Notes under the pieces: model-generated
Seen by the model: only the letters and a program-made list of their open reading frames with translations
Database searches by the model: none
What the model was told of the DNA's origin: nothing
Shown: piece by piece, positions 12,001 through 24,000 of the stretch
Numbering within the stretch: position 1 is the first letter of the stretch
Layout: the number at the start of each line of letters is the position of its first letter
Source of the DNA: Henricia sp. BOLD:AAB3569
Taxonomy: Eukaryota > Echinodermata > Asteroidea > Spinulosida > Echinasteridae
Length of the DNA: 64,000 nt
Reading direction: 5' to 3'
Assembly: GCA_037783545.1 (NCBI GenBank)
Contig: JBBELK010000096.1
Location: forward strand, 310,001-374,000
Translations under genes and position numbers: made by a program

Positions 12001-15000
12001 ACGTGTAGGCCACAAATGCACACCCACGGCCCTGCATTCATAATGGTACCGTCTTCAAATTACGCCTCAGCTCGGTGCATTCATTCAGCACCTACTGTCC
12101 CGGTGTACGTGCAATGACCGTACCGCATGTGCACTATAAAATACATGCTTTATTCCACTTCGATCGTTGTGCAACTTGCATGTTTACAAACGAACTTTGT
12201 ACATCCATGTAGGAAGGAAAACATCCGGGTCGATCGTGCGTGAATATTGAATATTTAGGCTACATGTACTTTATGTTTTAAAAAATCTTGACTGGTCCAC
12301 CCGGACTTTTTGAACAGTGTTTTGACTGGTCCGCTAGAGTTTTGACTCGCATTTGGCCACCGGACCACCGTTATGTTCGAGCCCTGAAGTAGTGCCTTAT
12401 CAAAGCCAGCAAATTTGGGTTTAGTTTGACAAAATTGTTTTAACTGCACATTTTTGCTTCCAACTTGTAGTTAGTTGTATATTTAGAACTGTAGGCACCG
12501 CTCAATTATGATAGTACACGTACATGTATAGCCAAATATTAAAACATTTTCACGCTTTCATGCCGTTTTATCTCCAAAAACATTGGCGTGTTTTATTTAA
12601 CAAAAAAAAATGCATTGAACTATAATGGTATTGCAAGTTATAAAAAGTGTAATTTCTCATCATTCATTTTGCTAAAATGACTAGCATGTGCATTCAAGTT
12701 CCACCCCCGGACACACACATTCTGACTAGTTGAAAGTATTTACACCAACGCTTGTGCAGCAAGCTCAGCATGCATCAGCACAATCATGACAGTACTGCAC
12801 TAGGGTGCGATTGTAATTCTGATTGGCGAGATGTGCTTTGTTCGCTTTTGCTCCCGTTTTTCATACTTTTAAGAAAGTGTGAAAATAAAATGCTGCTTTG
12901 ATTGTTAGAAACATAGCAGCATTATTTTTTTGTGGCCTGTAAATCGTTACAACCATGGCCATCATGTTGTGTTTGGCACACTGGGCTTGAAGTTGGGAAC
13001 AAACGTAACATGAAGGCAGCTGCTTTAGCAAGGAAGAACAGCCTGGTGAAACCAAAATATGGAGCTATGGGTCCCACCCTCATCCGTGTAGTATTTGATT
13101 AAATTATTTGTATCTCATGTTGCGTCTAGCACATGGGGCTGAGGTACACAATGGGTGAGGTCACAATTATGAGTGTGTTACGTGTTAGTGTTAGTTTAAC
13201 AGATATGTTAACATGGCATTAATCTCGGCCTCTATCTCAACGTCCAGGTTAACACCGTGTTAACAGATCTGTTAACACCATGTTAATTGCGTGTTAGTGT
13301 AACAGATCTGTTAACTTAATCAGAATTGTGACCTCAGAACAAACATCGTGTTAACTCGATGTTAACATGGTGTTTAAGACGTGTTAGTGTTACATCTCAT
13401 GTTAGTTGAACACCTCATGTTACACATCGTGTTAGTGTGACAGATCTGTTAACAGATCAGTTAAGTTAATCTGAACGAAGTGGGTGGTGTTAATTTTGAT
13501 TAATTTGGAACTTTCGTGATTCTTGATAAATTGAGTTTCTTTTTTCAACACAACTTATAAATGTGTTGGATCTTGCATTCTACCCACAATTGAGACTTTT
13601 TTTGGGCTCCGTGAAGATTTTGAAAATTTCAATCACTTCAATCACAGTGGTTAAGCTCGTGTAACACGGACCGGAGGTCACAATTCTGTGTTAGTGTTAG
13701 CATTGAAAGTCGTGCAGAACCCTATACCGACTTGACATTTCCCAAGATGCCCAGTCAACAGATCTGTTACACTAACACTAACACGGTTTCCCGAGACGCT
13801 GTGTTAACGGATCTGTTAACAGATCTGTTACACTAATACTAACACGTAGGACAGAATTGCGCCCTCACTCACTGCAATTTGCGGTTCTGCGCACGATTTT
13901 CAACACACACTAACACGCCGTGTTAACACAGCGTTTGTTCTGAGGTCGGAATTCTTATTAAGATAACAGATCTGTAACACTAACACGTTACACACACAGA
14001 ATTGTGACCTCACCCATATGATTGCCCACCTCAGTATTCAACAGAGTATCGATCATTTGTTGCTTAAATGGTTTTATTTTCCAGCCGATACCAACAACAA
14101 GCATTCCAGCGACGCAGCTCGAGAAAAACCCACCCCATCCTTATTGCCGCACCAGCAACAATCCAACCGATACCCAGACAGACACTCTGGCAAACCCCAG
14201 GAGAGACCCTCAAGCAAACCCCACGACAGACCAGGGTCTACAAGCACCACCAGTGCACTGTCACGGAGTTACAGCTCCGGCAGCAATAGCAGTGTGTCGC
14301 ACAAACGGCCAGCCACGCAGTCGTCGGGCCAAGGGCCGTACGTCACGCTGGCCCGGAGCCAGAGCGAACTTCCGCGAACTGAACGCGATCGTAGGCACGA
14401 TAGCGATTACTCGCAACGTGAACATTCTCATGTTAATGATAGACCACGTAGTAGCAGTGGCACAGGCCTTGCACATCCTAGTGGCAGCAGCACTAGTACC
14501 AGTTCTAGTGGCGGACTTTCTCTGGCTACTGATATTTATGGCCGACTTAAGCCACTGGTGTCCTACTCAAGGAGTGATAGAGATCGCACAGGTAAGTTTG
14601 TCAGACTTATTGTCACTTGTCCCTTCCCCTACATGTACAAGACTGGTAGGATTAAAGGCTTTTTAAGAACCTGTTATTAGATGTCTCAGAAAGACTGATT
14701 TCGTCCATCAGATGTATGTAAAATTGACGTACATCATCCCGGTCCATCAATTTTTGGTCCATTGTTGTGTTTTCAATGTGAATTGTCTCAAAGATCAGCT
14801 TAATTTACGTACATTGAGTAGAAAAATCAAACTACATGTATTTGATCATTCCGTACGTCAATTTGATGGATGACGGAAGAATTGATCCGTAGAATCTTTG
14901 TTTGTCAAGTCTAAAAAATATAAATAAATAAAAACAGCGCGATCAAAATACATCTACCACAGGATGATTTTCTGAAGCGGTTAGTTGAGAAAAATCCAAT

Positions 15001-18000
15001 GGTGAATGTATTCAAATGTGTGGGTGAATGGGTGGCTGAATCGCTAAGCAAGCTTTGCTTGCTGAATCCACGGATAAAACAACGCGGTGCGTGAACTTTC
15101 CGTGTATTTTGTTCAGTTCTGCGTGCATTCGGATGCGTCCAGTGTGAACCACTGGTGAAAATGTACGTAACAGAAAGTATCTGGAACAAATTCATCTTAT
15201 TGGTTTTGATGTGTGGCTACGTGATGGACGGACGCACAAGGATGTACCCTACGTATAACGTAAGAAAAAAATTCAGTGTGAACCAAGCCTTAGTCACGAC
15301 TCGGCCACTTTCGAAGTACGTTTGAACTTAGTTATGACCAATGGCTCGTGTGTGAACAGGGGCCGTATCACGGTTTGCGCAAAAGTTGGCTAACTTTTTC
15401 AAGTTTTGTCGTTCAGGTTTTCCATTTCGTATTTAATCTTGGCCATCCCTTATACTACTTTAGTAATTCTGGCTGTGGTGTACTATTCAACTGTCACGTT
15501 GTCCTGATGCATTATTTTTTTCTTCGAACTGGCACCGTTTGCCGTATTTTTAGGCCATCAATCATCAATATGACGGCAAAGGACAAAATATGAGAAAAAC
15601 GACATCAAATGATTTAGTTGGATACACAGTTTATTCAACCTTGATTTCTACCAAAACTGTCAAGCAGATTTGGTTCTAACAGCAATTTTATAGCACTGGG
15701 GTCGCTGCCGCGGCACCAGGTTTTCCAGACACCGATAAACCGCCAATCCGCAATAACGAAATTCAGTGAAAGCACGCCACACGATCTCATATGTAGTTGA
15801 ATTCTGCGTATTGTGAACACTCAATGCCCAGCGCTAAGTACATGATGTACACGAGCGTACAGGCCTCAACCTTAAGCTTCAGAGGGGCAAGCCCACTTGG
15901 CCTTGAGGGCCCCCAAAAAGAAGGGGGAACCAAGGCCAATTGAAAGGGCACCAAGGCCATTTTCAAACTTTTTATTTGTTGATGACTTAATGTCACTTCC
16001 GTTCAATTTGAAGATGGTGTTCAAGATGATGTTTTAGTTGTAAGGGTCTTGAAGGGCTTGTTACATGTGTTATAGTATAGATTCTCAAGGATTTGTTTGT
16101 GCAGATTTTTTAAAAATATGGAAAAGAAGGATTCTGCTTTAATACCTGCACTTAACTCTTAAGCCCTACGCACATACTGTACTCTATGGAGACCGACTTG
16201 GTAAAAAACGTTTTTCTCTTTTTGGAAGTTGAGCTGCGGAAGGAATTGGGAAGTTGACCATGGCTTCATACCTTGTGACTGTGTGCAAAGCATAATGAGA
16301 CAGGCTGAAAAAATGTTTCTTCTCGAAATGTTGGGATTTTTTTCCCATCAAATTTGCACATTCCAATGCAACGAGTCATTTTGAAGAAAAAAATCTGATC
16401 AACTTCCCAACTCTTACCAAAACGTTATTCACAGACCATGCCGCACCCATTCATGTGGCCTGGGCTAGACTTTGTAGGCCGATCTTCCAGGTCCCCGATC
16501 TTCCATGCACTGATGCAGTGGCAGGCTCGACACGGCCATGGCCGGTCCTTGCCGGTAACTGGCGTTTGACAATACCGTTCCAATTTCGAAATACATACAC
16601 TTAATCCATGAGAGTGGAAGATATTTCCATAAAAATAATGATCAAGCAAAACACGGTCGTTGCGATGCGCGAAAAGTTTCATTTACGATCGACAGCCAAG
16701 CCACATGTACTAACTGATCAACTGCATGCAGTAGTGCATATCGCATGCACACAAAACATGCCATATGTTTTCCAAGAAAGTGTACCGACCGTGTTGTAAA
16801 ACGCATGCCGATTGGTCGATAAAATTAATATGACACGTTGGTACTAAATTCTAGCCAATAACGTTTACGTTATATAAACAGCGATCGGCACGGGTTGGCC
16901 TTTTATCAAGCCACTCGCTTGGACTTACTGTGTTCACGCGCGTTGCTTTTCGCTGGCTTTTTGTCCTGTTGCACAGAGAACGTATTGGAACAACTTATAA
17001 AAGGCTAGCTACAGTACCATCATGCAAAGTGCAAGCACATGCAACGATGTGTAGCGATAGCGAAGCGGCCGTGCCGCGTGCGGAATACATGTACTACCGG
17101 GATCCTACCAGGACCGGACCGGCTGTGCGGCCGTGCGATTCAGAAGAATGATTGAATTATGTTTTTTGCGGGAGACTTTTCTGCTGCAAATTTGAAGTGT
17201 AGTGTTCAGAGCTGAAGTGTTGCGATCTAAGGGGCACGTCGGCCAATGTGGCCGTAAGGTATATGTTCTTTAAACGGGCATCACGGCAATTCACTAGGGC
17301 ATCGCGGCAATGGCCGCTGGTGGCCGCTGTAAAGATCGAAGCCTGAGCGTATGTTTTGAAACTCAATAACCAACGGCGTTGTGTAACAAAATTAAACTAC
17401 ATACTTCTGAGCGCACACCTATACGTCAAAAATTGAAAGTATTTGGCACATGCGCAAACCGTGACACAGCCCCTTTAAAACATGTTTTTTGCTACACCCT
17501 GTCCCTAGACCCTCCCCGCGTGAAAACAACCCCGTCCCCAGGCACGCCAACCGCTGCCACCCCATCTCCACTCCACTCCAAGTCACATCACAACCACCAC
17601 CCAAGTCAGCAAGGTCTCCACCCTCCAGCAGCAGCACACAAGCTGTTCCCTGCTCACTCCCCATCACTGGACCGCCATGGCCATCCACACCACCACAAAG
17701 ACCAAGTCGATGAGGCTTTTGAAAGTAAGTAATGTACTCTATGGCTAAAGTCACACATTCCTGGATTTGCGTTCCGGTGGCGCTACGAATGGAGTTCGTA
17801 GAAATCCTAGTCCATTCTCGTTAGACGTACTCAAACTTAGTGACCCATAGTCGATCCTTACCAACCGTCCACAATCGGCTAAGTGTGCCAGTGGAGTTTT
17901 GACTAAAATGTGCAAAAACGGGACACTAAAGCACTATAGATGGAGAAACACACAGAGAAGCAGTCAGGCAGAAACAAGGGTTGAAGTGGAAGGCCAATGA

Positions 18001-21000
18001 TCGAGTACGACGACTGTAGATCTCCACGTGTCATCTGTACTCGTAAATTCGCGATTAGTACATGCTATGTTACATAATGTGACAGTAGTTTACATGCACG
18101 GGTTAAAGGCACAGGCTCGTCAGCAATGCGCGCCCGCCAAATTCGTGCTCGAAACACGCAGCTCCATGCCTTTGCTATGGAGCTGCGTATTGCGTGGCAC
18201 ACATTTGGCGGGCGCGCATTGCTGACGAGCCTGTGCCTTTAAAGGAGAATTCTGGCAAACTTATGCCGTCTAATCGCGGAGCAAGACCGTTTGATTTTCC
18301 TTACTCAAAGGTAATCGAGGTAGTTTTTTAGGAGACAAATACGAAATAATCCTTGCTGAAATTCACCATCTATGCATTGTTTGAAACAGAATCGGGGCGG
18401 CACAGACTAGGCAAATTTACTTATACACAAACGTGCATTTTGTTTTTTCCTCCCTTTTAAGCAATTACTCGCGAGTAATTGCTGCAACTACTCGTGAGTA
18501 GCAAAATCCGCTAGTTGGCCAGCGGTAATTTGCAGTTAAACAAAATTTTACTTCACAGGTTGACAAGAAAAAACCTACTAAAAAAGGTATCAAACGCATC
18601 TAAAATGGTACCTTTGGGAGAGAAATTGCAAACTGAAGGTGTTTTTTTTTTCAAACACAAAAAAGTATTACTGCATCTATGTGGCTGAAATTTAAACAAG
18701 GCAGTTTATCAACATTATTTTTTTGTTATGTAATGCTGTTGTTCCCGTTTTCCAATCACGTAATCTTTAACCACAGGATTATCCAATCTGTCCCCCGTCT
18801 CTGTGGCGTCCGCCTCAGAGCTGTCGTCACCGGCCATTTCCCAGCCATCTCCACGCAACCAGACCTCCACCTCAACACCTCAAGTGTCCCACGCGCCGTC
18901 TCAGTCATCCCAGTCCAAATGTAACTCCCAGTCGCAGTCCAGGAGTAACTCACAAAGCCAGTCGCAGACTGAGTCGCGCTCAGGCACGCCAACATCAAGC
19001 CAGCCAAGCTCGCTGTTCAAGTCAGGCCGAGCATCGGCCAATAGCAAACGGGACAAACAGTCGGTCCTAGATATTGAAGACGATACGTCGCCCAAGGAGG
19101 GGCATCCAGCTAGGAATAGTAAAGAGCCAAGTCCAGTTTCAACAAGGTAATTGTCTTAGGGCGAGTTTGTTTCGGACGGATCCAGATTCAGATCTGCGCA
19201 GATCCAATTCACGTGACTTTAATTCCTAGTTGAGAGCAGTTTCGTTTGTTTCTGCGCGGTATTAAACTCGGGATCTGGATTTGGATCTGTCGTGAAATAA
19301 ACACGTCCTTTGGGACCAGGGGCAGTATTCAATTCAAAGCTAAGGCCCGCTTCAAACGTCGCGCTTAAGCCGTGTCGAATTAAATTAAACTTGGCACGAC
19401 ATTGGCACGACATTGGCTTCAAACGTTGAACTTAATTGCAAACTCTCAGTCGAGCTTAAATACATCCATTCTGTCCATTGTACGGCGCCATATTTATTAT
19501 TTTGATGGACTTGTTTGTTGGTTATTTCTTTACTCACATACGCGCAGCGAGCATGCGCATTCCTAGTTGTGAACAAAATTTCGGACCAACTTCGTACAGG
19601 AATTAAATTCGACACGGCAGAAGCACGAGGTTTGAAGCCGAGCCGTGCCGTGAAGCAGACCCTGTCGAGATAAATTTTTCTGCCGTGCCAAATTCATTTT
19701 GCGGAGCCAAATGGCTTCAAACGTCAGGCTTGAGCTGTGTCGAATTAAACAAATCAAGTTGAATTTAATTTGTCAAGGCATAAGCGCGACGTTTGAAGTG
19801 GGCCTTAGATTTAGTAAAAACTTTACTTGGTATTTAGCTAGTGCTGTAACAATGTCTGCAAGTTTGGGTTCGGTTCTTCCCGAACATTTGTTCGGTTCGG
19901 GTTCGGCAAGTATTAGGCTACCAGTAGTGTGGATTGAAAGTGATCACGCCATTTAACTTTTATTATAAAGCATGCATTTTTAAAAAAAATTCAAATGCAC
20001 TCTTTTACACAGTTTATATGTCGTAATGAACAAGATAACGGCTTTGGTGTGTTGAAATAAGTGATGATTTCTCTTTTTCGCAGTCCAACACCGAGTCAGA
20101 CTTCGAGCCAGTCAGGAACGGGTGTCAGCAGTCTGCCCACAACACCCCAGAAACCTGCTGTAGCCACTATCACACCTTCATTAGCTTTGTATTATAATGA
20201 ATCATTAACCAGACATGTCAGTGGCTGGTCATCGGAGCCCATGGACAGACAAGTAAGTCTTTTTTGTAATTTGTAATAATTTTTTAGTAATTTTTAAAGA
20301 TGGATTTGGGGCTGATAATTTATAGTACGCACTGATGCGAAAGGGCTACTTGCACTGTGTAATCATGCAGGGTTGTAGTCGAGTCCATTACAACTGAGTC
20401 TTTCCACGGTAAAGGGGGCATTTTTGCAACACAGACCATATTTTCCAGAAAATACCTTTGTCTGGTTTCAAAATAAAAGAAATAAGTTTTAGTTGTTCTG
20501 AAGAGATAACCTAGGCCCAAACAGGGTTACAAATAGTGTGACAACATGCCTTTCTAAAAACCCTGTGTACAAATTTCCAATATACGCTCGTAACTGGGAC
20601 GGCCTAAAATTAAACACAAGTGTCTGTCCCGGTTACGAGCGTATACTGGAAATTTGTACACAGGGTTTTTAGAACGGCATGTTGTCACACTATTTGTAAC
20701 CCTTTTTGGGCCTAGGTTATCTCTTCAGAACAACTTAAACTTATTTCTTTTGTTTTAAGACCAGACAAAGGTATTTCCTCGAAAATATGGTCTGTTTTGC
20801 CAAAATACCCCCTTTACTGTGGAAAGACCCATCTCCATCACAACCCTTCACAAGTCCACCACAAGTCCCTGTGTCTTAATTCAAGTCACAAGTTATTCCA
20901 ATGAACTCCAACAAAGGCATTCTTTTGTGCGTGTTCATCCTTTGCTTCTTGTTACTGGACTTGTGCGGGACTTGTCACGGACTTGTGATTTTATCGGCTC

Positions 21001-24000
21001 GGATTTGTGAAAGACTCGACTACAACCCTGGTATCATGGGCAAAAAAGTTGACACAAATTAACAAACATGCTATAAAGTAGACTGATTCCCTGTCCTCAT
21101 ATTTACTTCCCTTCCTTGTATATGAGGACAGGTACACACGCATAAATATCCAGGAATTCCTGGAGGTTTATGCAAATTAACGATAGCGAAATTCACTCGT
21201 CGTTGAGCTAACTCTAAAAAATAGATCATGCATATATTTAATACACTGACCAATCAGGCGTGGTTATTACTCGGTGTGTGCCTGTCCTTGTATAGCAAAG
21301 AGCAAGTTCAATGCATCCTGATTCCCATACCAAGATAAGAAGAGTGAACCTTCCTAAGATGCATCTTAGTGAAATTGTCCCCAGGTTAACTTGTTCTCGC
21401 GCCCGAACAACAGAAACACGACCCGAGAACACTGCACTCTGAACAGGATCACACACCACCTATCAATTAAGAACAATCCTCCCGAACTTGACCATGGTTC
21501 AAAGGTGATATTTAAAGTTACACACCGGCCTACTGTTTACATGATTTAGTGATGTAGCAGCATTGACAATACTTTTTTAATGGTCGTTGTGAAAAAAGAT
21601 CATCAAAATATCAAAAAGTGCAAAATTAACCGAAACGGTCAAGACGTGTTATATGCTTTACCGGCCGTTGCAACTAAGCGCAAGCCTCACGACTTTGTCA
21701 CAAACGATTCGCTCTTTTCCTACACGTGATATCTCCAATTTTCTGCTTATGATTTCACTGAACAGCCCGGACAAACGAATAGGAATTTCCGTTTTCTTTG
21801 GAGGAGTTGGCATCATGTTTTTCTTCACAAACGTACATGTACACTGGAGCATACCAACCCGGCCGTGTGTGTACTCAGGCTATTTGCCGTGCTGCGCGGG
21901 GCAAATAACCTGCCGTATAGCACGCGCTCGCTCTCCCGTTCTCCGGACTCTCGAAACGAACATTTATGTTCGAATGTTCATACTTATGTTTAACTTTGTT
22001 TCATACCTGTATAAATAGTCAATCTTTTGTCAATTACTTATAAATATTGGGGGAAAATCAGAGTTGAATTTGGTGCAGTTCTGCAGTAAGAAACTTCCAT
22101 GCGGCTGGACACGAAACTAACTCGCAAAACTACGTGACTTTTCGGAAGAACCAGAATCTGGTTCCGAAAAGTCACGTGACCTATGTTTTTTGAAAATTTC
22201 TCAAAAACGGCAAAATTCCTTGGATTCTTTTCAGGATATGTTCAGTTTATTTCGGAAGGGCATTCAGAATCTTGTATGGGTCAATGTCGATCCCAATATA
22301 GCCCAACAAAGCCGCAGGGCTCGAACATAACGGTGGTCCGGTGGCCAAATGCCAGTCAAAACTCTCGCGGGCCAGTCCAAACACTGTTCAAAAAGTCCGG
22401 GTTGGCCAGTCAAGATTCTTAGTACATGTAGCCTAAATATTAAATATTCACGCATGATTGACTGACGATCGACCAGGTTGTTTTCCTTCCTCCATGGATG
22501 TACAAAATTTGTTTGTAAACATGCATGTTGCACGACGATCGAAGTGGAATAAAGCACGTGTTTCATAGTGCACATGCGATACGGTCATTGCACGTACGGC
22601 CGGGACAGTAGGCGCTGAATGATGGGTGTCGTTGAAACCCGGAGGTAACCCGGAGGTAGAATTTGTTGTGACCGTGTAGTACATGCTACAACCTACCTCC
22701 GGCTTGTTATTTTAATACTGCGTAGCTCCGGGCCACCGTCAACGCACCAACTACATGTTAGCAAAAACAATCTACCTCCGGGTACCTTTGGGTACCTCCG
22801 ACCACCTCCGACCTCCGGGTTTTATAAATTTCCCTGAATGATTGCGCCGAGCTGAGGCGTAATTTGAAGACGGTACCATTATAAATACAGGGCCAGGGGT
22901 GCGCATTTGTGTCCTACACATACGACTGCAGCGGGCAGCAAGTTTATGACAGCAAGATTTCTGGTCCATTTCTGCATGCACCCATTTCCTAAAATTGTTT
23001 AGTGTAGATATTCGCCATGATGCATGGGAACATGTACGTGTACGAACCGTCACGATCTTGCGATGAGCTCGCCAGCTGCACACACACCGTGCATGCCCGG
23101 CCTAGCTAGTCCCCTTCGCTTCCCTTTTTCAAGCCCAGATTTTTCTGCAATGCGACGGAGTTTGTAAAATGTAAATGAATTCGACTTGTTGCTAGTCGAA
23201 GATCGAGTGAAAACAATTTTCAGTGCGATCGTCACAGTGCGTGCGTGGCCCGTGTGCTCGGCAAACGCTGAATCGACGTAAAATGAAATCTAACACAAGG
23301 CCGATGCCATGCATGCTGCTGGTATGGTATGGTCTGTGCCACGCCGCGCACAGGACAACAAACATTTGATTTACACGTGGCGCGGGGCACTGGGCAAGTA
23401 GCATGTTGTAAGCCTACTTATGCAGCGGGCACTACATGTATGCTGAGGTGAATTTCAGTCTGTGTAGCACGTGCGTGCACGCAGACTGGACGCACCTCAT
23501 GTCTGACAAGCTAGCTCTCACGACGTAATTTGTGTTGTGGCGAATACTAGTTACAGCAGCCTCCGTGAGGAACATGTTAACCAGACACGAGGAGCGTCCA
23601 GGCTGCTAACTAAAATGGCTCTATTGCGTACTACGGAAGTCCCCGTAGTCTTGCGCCTACGGTGCGCGATACATGTACACCGCGTCCGTAAACAACTTTT
23701 TCGAGCTAATCAGGATGGAAGAACAGACGACAAACGACACAAGTTAGAGTTTTTTAAAGTTTATTATTCAAATAGGTAACTCAACAATGTTGCAAACAAT
23801 GGAGGAAAAGATAAATGTTCATAGGCATTGCATCGCAATGCGTGATCCATTTTAAAATTTGGATTGCAAAATGGTGATCATGCGATACATAAGAAATTTC
23901 TCACTGACATGTACATGTATTCAATCTCGTGCAACATTACTGGCACGGCAAGCAAGTCACGTGGCCCCTTGCAAGTCACGGCCCCTTGGATGATTTTTCT

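Noticed and set aside
13151-14017. A regulatory site cluster (BglII/HpaI-like palindromes) as an enhancer
   Set aside because: Exact inverted termini at both edges show it is a transposable element; any enhancer role is unsupported.
14022-14666. 214-codon ORF in a second frame of the large WAC exon
   Set aside because: Shadow frame of Ser/Arg-rich coding sequence. The other frame continues correctly from and into neighbouring exons and matches the KHSSDA word of WAC.
16860-17010. Promoter with TATATAAACAG and TATAAAAGG boxes
   Set aside because: It lies within a WAC intron, with no downstream exon or initiator that fits; A/T-rich words of this kind are expected by chance.
17419-17754. 111-codon minus-strand ORF over the Pro/His-rich exon
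   Set aside because: Antisense of low-complexity coding sequence; Gly-rich with no domain.
21653-22018. 121-codon ORF in a WAC intron
   Set aside because: No domain, no repeat support and phase-incompatible with WAC; likely chance.
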